Assembly: GCA_963792445.1 (NCBI GenBank)
Contig: CAWBWO010000017.1
Coordinates: forward strand, 1-64,000
Source: Rummeliibacillus sp963792445
GTDB taxonomy: Bacteria; Bacillota; Bacilli; Bacillales_A; Planococcaceae
Length of the DNA stretch: 64,000 nt
Direction of reading: 5' to 3'
The translations under genes were made by a program, and so were the position numbers. Under the pieces are notes generated by a model. It was not told the DNA's origin. It saw nothing but the letters and a program-made list of their open reading frames with translations, and searched no databases. The number at the start of each line of letters is the position of its first letter. The first letter of the stretch is position 1. Shown here one piece after another: positions 1-7,518 of this stretch.

Positions 1-195
1 TTTATCTGCAATTTCTTTTTCCTTTATTTGAATTTCTCGTTGACGACGGTAATTCTTTTCTTCCAGATGTTCAAGTTCCTCTTTTCCAGCAAACTCCATA
101 CTGATTTCTGCTTCGCTCATATTCTTTCTTGTATTTTCAATCATATTTTGGATTCTTGCTGCACTATTGGATCTTTTATTTTTGGGATTTGTCAT
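1..195 (-). CDS. Tlp-family small spore protein, partial (runs off window)
   Basis: Reading the minus strand from an ATG at 195 gives an open frame of at least 65 codons to the window edge: it begins MTNPKNKRSNSAAR and contains NMSEAEISMEFAGKEE. This matches the Tlp pattern (N-terminal 'NP..RSNN', central 'EAE..MEFA') and is a diverged paralogue of the complete Tlp at 324-560. An AGGAGG ribosome site lies just upstream. Tlp proteins are small, acid-soluble, forespore-made proteins. The C-terminus is outside the window. The conclusion rests on motif recall, not on a search. Confidence 0.75.
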   Translation of the reverse strand, partial: MTNPKNKRSNSAARIQNMIENTRKNMSEAEISMEFAGKEELEHLEEKNYRRQREIQIKEKEIADK

Positions 196-229
196 TTTCA
201 AGTCCTCCTACATATTTTTTATTACGATA

Positions 230-260
230 TTAGTTTGTTAATCATCGCTCACTTTATACA
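230..260 (-). promoter_or_regulatory. candidate sigma-G promoter of the partial tlp gene
   Basis: On the minus strand a GTATAA (259-254) is followed after 16 bases by CAAACTAA (237-230). The same hexamer/octamer pair and spacing precede the second tlp gene, and a near copy precedes the small gene at 42974-43150. The boxes resemble forespore (sigma-F/G) -35 and -10 elements. Recurrence upstream of spore-protein genes is the main support; the sigma assignment is inference. Confidence 0.55.
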
Positions 261-275
261 GTGAAGAAAAAGTGA

Positions 276-316
276 AAAGCTGTGGCAAAATTTTGAATTG
301 ATTTTGCCACAGCTTT
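276..316 (-). terminator. hairpin downstream of tlp
   Basis: A 15-bp near-perfect stem (AAAGCTGTGGCAAAA against TTTTGCCACAGCTTT) follows the tlp stop codon on the minus strand. It separates the two tlp genes into independent transcription units. Confidence 0.7.
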
Positions 317-323
317 CATTAAA

Positions 324-560
324 TTATTGTTCTCCCCGTTTTCGTGCTTCGGCTTCATCATGCATTTCTGCTATAAATGCATCAAGTGCTTTATTTCTTC
401 GTTCATTTTTTTCCTTAATTTGTTGAGCTTCTTTAGGTCCTGCAAATTCCATGCCAAATTCTGCTTCTTTTATATTCTTTTTCGTATTTTCAGCCATTTG
501 TTTTAAACGTTCGACATTATTAGAACGGTCATCTGGATTTGGTGTATTTTGATTCGACAT
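324..560 (-). CDS. tlp: small acid-soluble spore protein Tlp
   Basis: This is a 78-residue protein of typical Tlp length. It starts MSNQNTPNPDDRSNNVERL, has the central KNIKEAEFGMEFAG segment, then QQIKEKNERRNKALDAF and a charged tail. It is highly hydrophilic and helix-prone, without signal or membrane segment. In Bacillus, Tlp is a minor SASP made in the forespore under sigma-F/G. Here it is the second of two tandem tlp-type genes, each with its own promoter and AGGAGG-like site, so it is probably a duplication. It ends at a hairpin before the first copy. Confidence 0.9.
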   Translation of the reverse strand: MSNQNTPNPDDRSNNVERLKQMAENTKKNIKEAEFGMEFAGPKEAQQIKEKNERRNKALDAFIAEMHDEAEARKRGEQ

Positions 561-598
561 TAAAAAACCTCCAAAAAATTTTTTTTCAAATTACTCGA

Positions 599-628
599 TT
601 AGTTTGTTTAACTTTAATTACTTTATAC
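599..628 (-). promoter_or_regulatory. candidate sigma-G promoter of tlp
   Basis: Minus-strand GTATAA (628-623), 16-base spacer, CAAACTAA (606-599): identical boxes and spacing to the promoter at 230-260. This is a forespore-type promoter by resemblance and by recurrence. Confidence 0.55.
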
Positions 629-735
629 GCAATGGAAAATAATAAAAGAAATTCGGTACTTTATCTTTATTTAATAAGAAATCAGAATAATTCTTTCTCT
701 TATTGAGCACATTATTTACTAGGAGGTGATTAACC

Positions 736-921
736 ATGCCAAAACGAAATGGTTATAATCAAAAAAATAAAACTCATAAAAGTAACAATTTTGCAAACTT
801 AAATGACACGAATAACCAAAACCAAAATTCACAAGAAGAATTTGGTGCTGAATTCGATGCCAAAAACCAAAACAATTCTAGCTACAAAAATCTACAGTCA
901 CATAATAGTAACAAAAAATGA
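736..921 (+). CDS. gamma-type small acid-soluble spore protein-like
   Basis: A 61-residue, Asn/Gln/Lys-rich protein without hydrophobic segments. The centre reads SQEEFGAEFDAKNQN, which resembles the 'QFGTEFASET' repeat of gamma-type SASP (SspE), the spore's amino-acid reserve cleaved by the GPR protease in germination. Only one such unit is present, whereas B. subtilis SspE has two, so it is a short or diverged member. A strong AGGAGGTGAT site lies 7 bases before the ATG and a perfect terminator follows. It stands beside two tlp genes. Family assignment is by motif only. Confidence 0.6.
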   Translation: MPKRNGYNQKNKTHKSNNFANLNDTNNQNQNSQEEFGAEFDAKNQNNSSYKNLQSHNSNKK

Positions 922-933
922 CTTGTTGATTAC

Positions 934-965
934 AAAGCCTTAATACTTCCAAGTATTAAGGCTTT
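934..965 (+). terminator. rho-independent terminator
   Basis: A perfect 15-bp stem with a 2-base loop (AAAGCCTTAATACTT / AAGTATTAAGGCTTT) runs into a T-rich stretch, right after the SASP-like gene. Confidence 0.9.
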
Positions 966-1033
966 GTTTATTTTAATTTTGTTTTATTATGGTGATTTAC
1001 ATAATAAATTATTTGACAATAAAATTTTGTTTG

Positions 1034-1235
1034 GAAACAATGACTTTAAAAAGGGAACAATCCCTCTAAAAATAGCAACAACTCTATTCAAAATAGCAAC
1101 AATCTCACCTATTTTGACAACAAAATTTCGTCCGGCAACAATATACTCAAAAAAGGAAACAACCCCTTAAATTTTAGTAACAAAGTTCCGTATTACAACA
1201 ACTATGTTAAAAAGATAGCAACCACATCGACTAAA
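1034..1235. repeat. degenerate ~20-22 bp tandem repeat with CAACAA core
   Basis: About ten imperfect units spaced roughly 18-23 bases apart, most carrying A(G)CAACAA followed by a T/C-rich stretch and an A-rich stretch. A further isolated copy (AATAGCAACAATCT) is at 1461-1474, directly before the second TPP riboswitch. The region has no credible gene on either strand. Confidence 0.7.
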
Positions 1236-1289
1236 AATACACTTGCATAAAATAAATTACATGATAAGCTATTAGTGGAAACTAAATAG

Positions 1290-1384
1290 CACTAGGGGTG
1301 TCCTATTATGAGGACTGAGACTGAACAACCGTTCTAAACCCTTTGAACCTGATCTAGTTGAAACTAGCGGAGGGAAGTGAGACA
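1290..1384 (+). promoter_or_regulatory. TPP riboswitch (THI element), first of two
   Basis: The conserved THI-box parts appear in order: GGGGTG, CTGAGA, ACCCTTTGAACCTGATCTAG, and GCGGAGGGAAGTG. CACT/AGTG at the two ends can form stem P1. The aptamer is followed by an intrinsic terminator at 1409-1440, so it should stop transcription when thiamine pyrophosphate is bound. A weak promoter-like pair (TTGCAT at 1243, TAAGCT at 1265) lies just upstream. Confidence 0.93.
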
Positions 1385-1408
1385 TGTCTAATGAAACTGT
1401 TATACATA

Positions 1409-1440
1409 CCCCACTAATCTGTTAGTGGGGATTTTTTTAT
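1409..1440 (+). terminator. riboswitch 1 terminator
   Basis: CCCCACTAAT / GTTAGTGGGG stem (1409-1430) followed by seven T. The 5' arm is also complementary to ATTAGTGG at 1271-1278, a possible alternative pairing if transcription starts far enough upstream. Confidence 0.88.
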
Positions 1441-1475
1441 TTCATCAATTTCAAAAAACTGAATAGCAACAATCT

Positions 1476-1549
1476 ACTAGGGGCGCCATAAGGCTGAGAT
1501 CGTACCCTTCGAACCTGATCTAGATCATTCTAGCGTAGGAAAGTAGTTT
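1476..1549 (+). promoter_or_regulatory. TPP riboswitch (THI element), second of two
   Basis: A second complete aptamer: CTAGGGGCGCC, CTGAGATCGTACCC, TTCGAACCTGATCTAG, CTAGCGTAGGAAAGTA. It begins 36 bases after the T-run of the first switch, with no promoter-like sequence or start codon between. GTAGTTTCA (1543-1551) is complementary over nine positions to TGAAACTGC (1581-1589), the 5' arm of the following terminator, and so is a clear antiterminator. Confidence 0.93.
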
Positions 1550-1581
1550 CACAGATATCGTAATCTGTAATTTTTCCATTT

Positions 1582-1617
1582 GAAACTGCTTTCTTTAATA
1601 GAAAGCAGTTTTTTTAT
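1582..1617 (+). terminator. riboswitch 2 terminator
   Basis: GAAACTGCTTTC / GAAAGCAGTTT stem with a short A/T loop and a T-run, ending about 37 bases before the first transporter gene. Its 5' arm can pair with the 3' side of the second aptamer. Confidence 0.88.
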
Positions 1618-1653
1618 TTAGGTGTTTTTTCGAAAAAAGAAAGGAGTAACAAA

Positions 1654-2400
1654 ATGACATTAACTCTCAAAAATATCTCCTACAGCTTCACAAACGAAAA
1701 AAAGCAAAAAAATAAAGTAATCTCTAACCTAAACATGCAAGTACAAAACGGAGAATTCGTATCCATCATCGGCAAAAGTGGAACAGGTAAAAGTACAATC
1801 TTAAGACTTATCGCAGGCCTCCTAGTTCCTTCCGAAGGACAAATTCAGATTGACCAAAAGAACATTACACTAGGCGATGTCGGCTATATGCCACAAAAGG
1901 ATCTACTACTCCCTTGGCGCACGATCCTAGATAACATCCTAATCGCTTCTGAAATTCAAAAAGACTTACACATTTCAAAAGACGAAGCGAGAATTTGGTT
2001 GGAACGTGTTGGCTTATCAGAATACGAAAACGCACTACCAAAACAACTTTCAGGTGGAATGAGACAACGAGCAGCATTTCTACGAGCATTATTAACTGGA
2101 AAAGATGTCTTATTATTGGATGAACCTTTTGGGGCATTAGATAGTTTTACGAAAAAAGAAATGCAATCTTGGCTATTATCGATTTGGCAAGATTTAAACA
2201 AAACCATTTGTTTTATCACTCACGATTTGGAAGAAGCGATATTTTTGAGCGATCGCATTTTCTTACTCCATCGTGATCTGCACATGGAAGAGATTTCGAT
2301 TGATTTGCCAAGACCTCGTGAAGTGAAAATGTTACATTCTCAAAAAATAATCGAATTACGACAAGAATTGGAGTTCAAGATTGCCTATGAAACAGATTAA
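1654..2400 (+). CDS. thiZ: ABC transporter ATPase, thiamine-precursor uptake (ThiZ-like)
   Basis: A 248-residue cytoplasmic ATPase with Walker A (GKSGTGKST, near residue 40), a Q-loop segment MPQKDLLLPWRTILDN, signature LSGGMRQR, Walker B VLLLDEPFGALD and the switch His in ICFITHDLEEA. The 'LLPW.T..DN' segment is typical of the nitrate/taurine/thiamine-precursor subgroup. Two TPP riboswitches upstream and the ThiX/ThiY/ThiW neighbours indicate import of formylaminopyrimidine, the thiamine pyrimidine breakdown product salvaged in bacilli. GAAAGGAG precedes the ATG. The gene overlaps the permease start by 14 bases, implying translational coupling. Confidence 0.88.
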   Translation: MTLTLKNISYSFTNEKKQKNKVISNLNMQVQNGEFVSIIGKSGTGKSTILRLIAGLLVPSEGQIQIDQKNITLGDVGYMPQKDLLLPWRTILDNILIASEIQKDLHISKDEARIWLERVGLSEYENALPKQLSGGMRQRAAFLRALLTGKDVLLLDEPFGALDSFTKKEMQSWLLSIWQDLNKTICFITHDLEEAIFLSDRIFLLHRDLHMEEISIDLPRPREVKMLHSQKIIELRQELEFKIAYETD

Positions 2401-3154
2401 GAATTTCCTTCAAGCCTATAGTTTATTTATCATTGTTTCTATTATTCTACTTGCGATAGTCGAATGGCTTGTACGTGCGGAAATCGTCCCAAGCTTTATC
2501 ATTCCTGCACCAACTGGCGTAATAAGAATGATCATCGACAATTGGCAACCGCTTATTGTTGAACATTTAAGTGCCACTATGCTCGAGTTTATCATCGGTT
2601 TTTTAATAGCCGTTATAGGAGGTGTAATACTTGCAGTTAGTATGTTCTTTTCAAAAACAATTGAAAAAATTGTTTATCCTGCGGTGGTCATCTCACAAAT
2701 GATTCCGATTATCGCCCTTTCCCCTATTTTTGTTTTGTGGTTTGGGTATTCCATCTGGAGCAAAGTTGCAGTCACGATTCTTATTTGTTTCTTCCCTATT
2801 GTTGTGGGGACTTATGATGGACTGAAGTCATGTAATCAGGAGTATATCGAGTTATTACGCTCGATGGGGGCATCGCGTTTTCAAATTTTTCAAAAGTTAC
2901 ATATCCCAATGGCTTTGCCTTCCTTTTTCTCGGGTTTTAAGATGGCCATCGTTTTTGCACTCGTTGGAGCAACCATTGGAGAATGGCTAGGAGCAAGTCA
3001 AGGCTTGGGCTATTATAGCCGAAGAATGTCTGGAAATTTAAATGCGGAAGGAGTCTTTGCAGCCATCACAATCCTAACAATCGTAGGCATTCTACTATTT
3101 GTATTAGCTACATGGATTGAAAAAAGAATCACTAATAGAGTGAACCTTCATTAA
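2387..3154 (+). CDS. thiX: ABC transporter permease, thiamine-precursor uptake (ThiX-like)
   Basis: About 255 residues with six hydrophobic segments and the permease EAA-type loop GLKSCNQEYIELLRSMGASRFQIFQKLHIPMALP, which contacts the ATPase. It belongs to the BPD_transp_1 family used by nitrate, taurine and pyrimidine importers. The ATG at 2387 overlaps the end of the ATPase gene; an in-frame TTG lies two codons earlier. It would form the membrane channel of the ThiXYZ complex. Substrate is inferred from the operon's TPP riboswitches and the binding protein. Confidence 0.86.
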   Translation: MKQIKNFLQAYSLFIIVSIILLAIVEWLVRAEIVPSFIIPAPTGVIRMIIDNWQPLIVEHLSATMLEFIIGFLIAVIGGVILAVSMFFSKTIEKIVYPAVVISQMIPIIALSPIFVLWFGYSIWSKVAVTILICFFPIVVGTYDGLKSCNQEYIELLRSMGASRFQIFQKLHIPMALPSFFSGFKMAIVFALVGATIGEWLGASQGLGYYSRRMSGNLNAEGVFAAITILTIVGILLFVLATWIEKRITNRVNLH

Positions 3155-3210
3155 AGGAAGGTTTTCTTCATCCCCCTAACAAATTTAAATAGAAATAGGA
3201 GCGTTAAAAA

Positions 3211-4222
3211 ATGAAAAAATGGATTACTTATTGTTTACTACTATCCCTACTCGTCTTTATGGCAGGATGTAGTGGAAAAGCACCATCGCAATCGACTGAT
3301 GAAAACGGCAAAAAATTAGATGATATCAGCATTATGCTCGATTGGTATCCAAATGCTGTTCACTCAGCAATCTACGCAGCACAAGAAAAAGGTTATTTTA
3401 AAGACCAAGGCTTAAATGTCAAAATTGAAATGCCAGCGGATACAAATGATCCGATAAAACTTGCTGCTACAGGCAAAGTCGATTTAGCGATTAGTTATCA
3501 AAATCAAACCATTCTATCCAGATCACAAGGAATTCCAGTCGTTTCAGTGGCTGTTTTAGTTAGACATTCACTTGACCAACTCATGATGAAAAAATCAGCA
3601 GGAATCAAATCACCTAAGGATTTAGAAGGGAAAAACGTTGGCTATGCATCAAGCGAACTAAGTGAAGCTACTGTCAAAACAATGGTTGAAGCAGACGGTG
3701 GCGACTTTAGTAAAGTCAAAATGACCGATGTTGGTTGGGATTTAATTTCATCTATTGCAACAGATCATGTCGATGCCATAACTGGTGGTTACATAAACCA
3801 TGAATACGTTTTATTAAATAAAGAAGGTTACGATATGATGACCATCAAAAATAGTGACTACGGTGTTCCTGATAATTATGAATTAGTCGTTGTATCAGGT
3901 GAAAAAACATTACATGAAAAGAAAGATGCCATCAAGCGATTCTGGAAAGCTGTGACAAAAGGTCAAGAATACGTAAAACAAAATCCAAAAGAAGGACTAC
4001 AAGTTTTACTAGATCATGAAAATGATAGCTTCCCATTGGATAAAGAAGTAGAAACAAAAAGTTTACAAATTCTTCTACCTCTTATGGAAGAAAAAGGAGT
4101 ACCTTTCGGCTATCAAGAACAAGAAAGCTTGGAAAAAAGCATCCGATTGGCTTTATAAAAGAGGGGTTATTAAAAAACAAGTTAATCCAAATGATGTGAT
4201 TGATAATATCGTTTCAAAATAA
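3211..4222 (+). CDS. thiY: thiamine-precursor binding lipoprotein (ThiY-like), C-terminus frameshifted
   Basis: The N-terminus is a lipoprotein signal with lipobox FMAGC (Cys20). The body is an NMT1/THI5-like binding domain beginning ISIMLDWYPNAVHSAIYAAQ, typical of formylaminopyrimidine-binding ThiY. As written, the frame stops at 4158 after 315 residues. One extra C at 4143/4144 explains this: without it the frame continues DWLYKRGVIKKQVNPNDVID to a TAA at 4220-4222, the expected family ending. The coordinates cover the restored gene. This may be a sequencing error or a recent mutation. Its role is to capture the pyrimidine outside the membrane and deliver it to ThiXZ. Confidence 0.85.
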
Positions 4223-4243
4223 TTAATAAGGGGCTTGATGTAA

Positions 4244-4747
4244 ATGAAAGATATGAATAAAACAAAAAAACTTACCTACACGGCCATTATTGCAGCGATT
4301 ACCACTGTCTCAAGTAGTATGGTGTATATTCCATTAGGCTTTGTAAAAGTCTTTCCAATCCAACACTTTGCCAATATTTTATCAGCTGTTCTTCTTGGAC
4401 CTTGGTACGCAGTGTTACAAGCATTTATTTCCTCATCATTACGAATCATGATGGGGACAGGAACTGTGTTTGCTTATCCTGGTAGCATGATTGGTGCATG
4501 TTTGTCCGCAATCCTCTATGCAAAAACAAATAAACTTTCGTTAGCTGGTTTAGGTGAAGTCTTTGGGACTGGTATCCTTGGCGCCATGGCCACTTATCCA
4601 ATCGCCGTTTTATTTTTAGGTGAATCTTCTACATTATTTGGCCTCGTCCCTGCCTTTGCCATTAGTTCGTTTACTGGTGCCTTAATGGGCTATGGATTAT
4701 TAAAAGTATTGCAAAAAAATAATGCGTTTGCTCACTTAGTTAACTAA
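4244..4747 (+). CDS. thiW: ThiW, thiazole-specific ECF transporter S component
   Basis: A 167-residue integral membrane protein with about five or six hydrophobic segments and the ThiW-like N-terminal region TYTAIIAAITTVSSSMVYIPLGFVKVFPIQHFAN split around the first two helices. ThiW is the predicted S subunit that binds hydroxyethylthiazole and works with a shared energising module not present here. It follows thiY by about 20 bases after the restored stop, so it shares the riboswitch-controlled transcript. The operon therefore salvages both halves of thiamine. The start may be the ATG at 4244 or at 4253. Confidence 0.85.
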   Translation: MKDMNKTKKLTYTAIIAAITTVSSSMVYIPLGFVKVFPIQHFANILSAVLLGPWYAVLQAFISSSLRIMMGTGTVFAYPGSMIGACLSAILYAKTNKLSLAGLGEVFGTGILGAMATYPIAVLFLGESSTLFGLVPAFAISSFTGALMGYGLLKVLQKNNAFAHLVN

Positions 4748-4764
4748 TTTTTAAAATTTATCTC

Positions 4765-5253
4765 CTAAAGTTCGTGGTCTTCCTGAATTGGTAAAATGGT
4801 AGAATTTTTGACCTCTCTTAAAGCCAAACTAGTTTGGATACGCGTAATGCCAAGCTTATTGAGCTTTCTTATGAAGCCTTCTAATTCCTTTCTGCCCTTA
4901 TTGACCACCTTTAGGAGATAATCATATTCTCCTGTTAAACAATGACATTCTAAAATCTCCGGCATGGATGAAAGCTCCGTCTCCAATACTTCTAATTGCT
5001 CCGCTTGATGAATCGTTGTACTAATGAAAATGAAAGTTAATAATTCAAATCCAAGCTTCTCTTGATTTAAGATCGTCACTTGCTGCTGTATATACTCTTC
5101 TTTCTCTAGTCGTTTGATCCGTGCATGAATTGCTGGCGGAGACAAATTCACTTGTTTTGCAATTTCCGCATAACTTATACTTGCATCCTTTTGTAAAATA
5201 TTCAAAATTTGAACATCCAACTCGTCAAGAATTTTATTGATCACCGATTCCAC
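4765..5253 (-). CDS. Lrp/AsnC-family transcriptional regulator
   Basis: A 162-residue regulator with an N-terminal winged helix (LDVQILNILQKDASISYAEI... LSPPAIHARIKRLEKEEYI) followed by a C-terminal RAM ligand domain (CHCLTGEYDYLLKVV). It starts at GTG with a GAGGG site eight bases before. It converges on the thi operon, and its own upstream region is shared with the divergent acetyltransferase gene. Lrp/AsnC members usually sense amino acids and autoregulate. The effector and target genes cannot be told from the sequence. Confidence 0.9.
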   Translation of the reverse strand: MESVINKILDELDVQILNILQKDASISYAEIAKQVNLSPPAIHARIKRLEKEEYIQQQVTILNQEKLGFELLTFIFISTTIHQAEQLEVLETELSSMPEILECHCLTGEYDYLLKVVNKGRKELEGFIRKLNKLGITRIQTSLALREVKNSTILPIQEDHEL

Positions 5254-5440
5254 TATTACATCCCTCTTTCTATTCTTCTGAAAATCATATTAAACGAATC
5301 ACAACACAAAATATAATTCCGCAATAACTACATTTTGCTTAAATTTATTTTAAATTATCTATATTATACAAAATGTTATTTATTATGTAAGCGAAAAAAG
5401 CTAAAATTATTAATAAGAAAATTGGTTAGGGGTAATGACA

Positions 5441-5947
5441 ATGAACAAAACTTTTACATTTAGAGATGCAACGATTGAAGACTTGCCGGAGATTGTGAAC
5501 ATTTATAATTCCACCATTGCAAGTAGAATGGTAACAGCAGATACAGAACCTGTTTCGATTGACGATCGAATGGAGTGGTTTCATCAACATACCCCTTCAA
5601 AAAGACCGTTATTGGTTGTAGAAGATCAAGGTCAAATATGTGGCTGGATTAGCTTCCAATCCTTTTATGGAAGACCAGCTTATGATTCAACTGCAGAGTT
5701 AAGTATCTATTTACACGAAGATTACAGAGGAAAAGGTCTTGGAAAAACTACATTACAACATGCAATAGACGCGTGCAAAGAGTTAAACATCAATACTTTA
5801 TTAGGGTTTATCTTCGCACATAATGAAGCAAGTCTTCGCTTATTTGCAAGCTTCCAATTCGAAAAGTGGGCACATTTACCAGAAGTTGCTGAATTGGATG
5901 GTGTGAAAAGAGATTTAGTGATTTTAGGTAAAAAAATCGAAAAATAA
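5441..5947 (+). CDS. GNAT acetyltransferase, phosphinothricin-acetyltransferase-like
   Basis: About 168 residues of a single GNAT fold. The N-terminus (FRDATIEDLPEIVNIYN) and acetyl-CoA-binding loop (YRGKGLGKTTLQHAID) are those of the PAT/YwnH-like group, which N-acetylates amino-acid-like compounds such as phosphinothricin or methionine sulfoximine. The ATG at 5441 has the better spacing from TTAGGGG than the ATG at 5435. The gene is divergent from the Lrp regulator, a common arrangement for regulated pairs, though no operator is obvious. The exact substrate is unknown. Confidence 0.85.
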   Translation: MNKTFTFRDATIEDLPEIVNIYNSTIASRMVTADTEPVSIDDRMEWFHQHTPSKRPLLVVEDQGQICGWISFQSFYGRPAYDSTAELSIYLHEDYRGKGLGKTTLQHAIDACKELNINTLLGFIFAHNEASLRLFASFQFEKWAHLPEVAELDGVKRDLVILGKKIEK

Positions 5948-6061
5948 TACACCTAACTTAAAATTTGGTATTTGGACAACTTCACGATGAACTGTCTTCA
6001 TCATAAACTAATCATTATCCTTTTGTGAAATGACACTTTATGAATAAGGAGATAGCAGCCG

Positions 6062-6283
6062 ATGAATTATGTTCACTTTTTTGAAAAAAGAACCAATGTC
6101 TTAAGCCAGATTTTAGGAAGCGTTCCCACAGTTGATACACCTGTGAAAATTAAAGGACGAAAAGGAACTGTTGTGGAAGTGATAGTAATTGGCGAAAACA
6201 TTTTTCATGTCAAAGTGGTGTTTGAAATAGTTAAGAAAAAACAAGCAGTATTTAAAGATGACAAAAATAAGAGAAGAAGATAA
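6062..6283 (+). CDS. hypothetical small basic protein
   Basis: A 73-residue protein I do not recognise. Features: N-terminus MNYVHFFEKRTNVLSQILG, a central beta-like stretch (VKIKGRKGTVVEVIVI), and a strongly basic Lys/Arg tail ending KNKRRR. No signal peptide or membrane helix. An AAGGAG site precedes the ATG and a perfect bidirectional terminator follows, which together support a real gene. The charge suggests a nucleic-acid- or ribosome-associated protein, but that is a guess. Confidence 0.65.
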   Translation: MNYVHFFEKRTNVLSQILGSVPTVDTPVKIKGRKGTVVEVIVIGENIFHVKVVFEIVKKKQAVFKDDKNKRRR

Positions 6284-6295
6284 ATATCATGCAAA

Positions 6296-6330
6296 AAAGT
6301 GACGAGATATTGAATATCTCGTCACTTTTT
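6296..6330. terminator. bidirectional terminator
   Basis: A perfect AAGTGACGAGATAT-type stem with A-run on one side and T-run on the other, between two convergent genes. Confidence 0.9.
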
Positions 6331-6331
6331 A

Positions 6332-7324
6332 TTACATCTTCACAAGAATTCTTCCGCGTGCTTCTCCTTTTAGTAAAGTAGATAGAACTTCTGGAAGTTG
6401 TTGTAGTGAAACTTCTTGTAGAACAAAATCTTCTAAGTTTGCAGGTTTAAAATCAGATGCTAGACGATGCCATGTTTTTACCCTTTTTTCCATTGGACAG
6501 AAGACGGAATCGATTCCAAGTAAGTTTACTCCTCTTAATATAAATGGGAAGATGGTCGTTGGCACTTTATTTCCTGCAGTTAAACCAGTAGTTGCTACAG
6601 AACCGCCATATTGAATTTGACTAAGTACAGATGCAAGCACTTCACCACCAACAGGATCAACTGCTGCTGCCCATTTTTGTTTACCCAATGCTTTGATCTT
6701 GCCATTGTAAACATCTTCTCTTGATACAATAGATTGTGCGCCTAATTTTTTTAAGTATTCGTGTTCAGCAACTTTTCCTGTACTTGCTTCTACTTGATAC
6801 CCTAGTGTGGATAGAATAGAAACAGCAAAGCTTCCAACGCCACCTGTTGCTCCAGTAACTAGAACTGGCCCTAAATCATTCGTTAGTTGATTTTCCTCTA
6901 ACCGTTGAACAGATAAGGCTGCTGTAAATCCTGCAGTACCAATAATCATTGCTTCTCTCATCGTAAGACCTTCTGGAAGTGGTACAATCCATTTTGCAGG
7001 TATACGCGCATATTCACTATATCCACCGAAATGTGATACACCAATCTCATAGCTAGTAGCAATGACCTCATCCCCCTCTTTAAAACGAGGATCATCTGAT
7101 GAAACCACTTCCCCTGCTAAATCAATTCCGGGAACAAATGGATAGTTGCTCACGATATTACCATCAGGGATCGTTGCAAGACTATCTTTATAATTGACGC
7201 CAGAATACTGAACGCGAATCAAAACCTCTCCCTCAGGTAAGTCCTGAAGTGAAAGCTGTTGAACCCCTACTGAAAATTGATCTTCCTTTTTATCTACAAC
7301 TAGTGCATTAAATAATTCACTCAT
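6332..7324 (-). CDS. NADPH-dependent YhdH/AcuI-type (acryloyl-CoA reductase-like) oxidoreductase
   Basis: A 330-residue medium-chain (MDR) oxidoreductase of the YhdH/YhfP family. The N-terminal GroES-like domain has SGVNYKDSL and FVPGIDLAGEV; the Rossmann nucleotide loop is TGATGGVGS (residues 157-165). No structural zinc Cys cluster is seen, as usual for this group. AcuI members reduce acryloyl-CoA to propionyl-CoA. An ATG at 7324 with GGGAGT upstream is preferred over an upstream in-frame start at 7375. It is divergent from a TetR regulator, with palindromic sites between, as in acuR-acuI of Rhodobacter. The real substrate is inferred. Confidence 0.85.
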   Translation of the reverse strand: MSELFNALVVDKKEDQFSVGVQQLSLQDLPEGEVLIRVQYSGVNYKDSLATIPDGNIVSNYPFVPGIDLAGEVVSSDDPRFKEGDEVIATSYEIGVSHFGGYSEYARIPAKWIVPLPEGLTMREAMIIGTAGFTAALSVQRLEENQLTNDLGPVLVTGATGGVGSFAVSILSTLGYQVEASTGKVAEHEYLKKLGAQSIVSREDVYNGKIKALGKQKWAAAVDPVGGEVLASVLSQIQYGGSVATTGLTAGNKVPTTIFPFILRGVNLLGIDSVFCPMEKRVKTWHRLASDFKPANLEDFVLQEVSLQQLPEVLSTLLKGEARGRILVKM

Positions 7325-7391
7325 GATGATAACTCCCTTCGAATATGAAAAATAATTCATTTCGTTATAACCCAATCATAGCAATAAAAAT

Positions 7392-7473
7392 TTGACCGGT
7401 CAATATAATTCATTTTGACCAGTCAGAATAAAATAACTTAAATAAATGCCCTAGTCTATTTTGTCTGGTCAAT
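7392..7473. promoter_or_regulatory. three TetR-type operator palindromes
   Basis: TTGACCGGTCAA at 7392-7403 is a perfect 12-bp palindrome. TTGACCAGTCAG (7415-7426) and TTGTCTGGTCAA (7462-7473) are close variants. All lie between the divergent oxidoreductase and TetR genes, and the third lies close to where a regulator promoter would be. They are the obvious binding sites for the adjacent TetR protein. Confidence 0.75.
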
Positions 7474-7518
7474 TTTTTTGTGTATAATAGATTTAACAAT
7501 AATGGACGGTGAACTTTC

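Noticed and set aside
964..1170. 68-residue frame across the CAACAA repeats
   Set aside because: Low-complexity translation of repeats with no ribosome site.
1034..1235. CRISPR array or minisatellite gene
   Set aside because: Units are degenerate, spacing varies, there is no constant spacer length and no cas gene.
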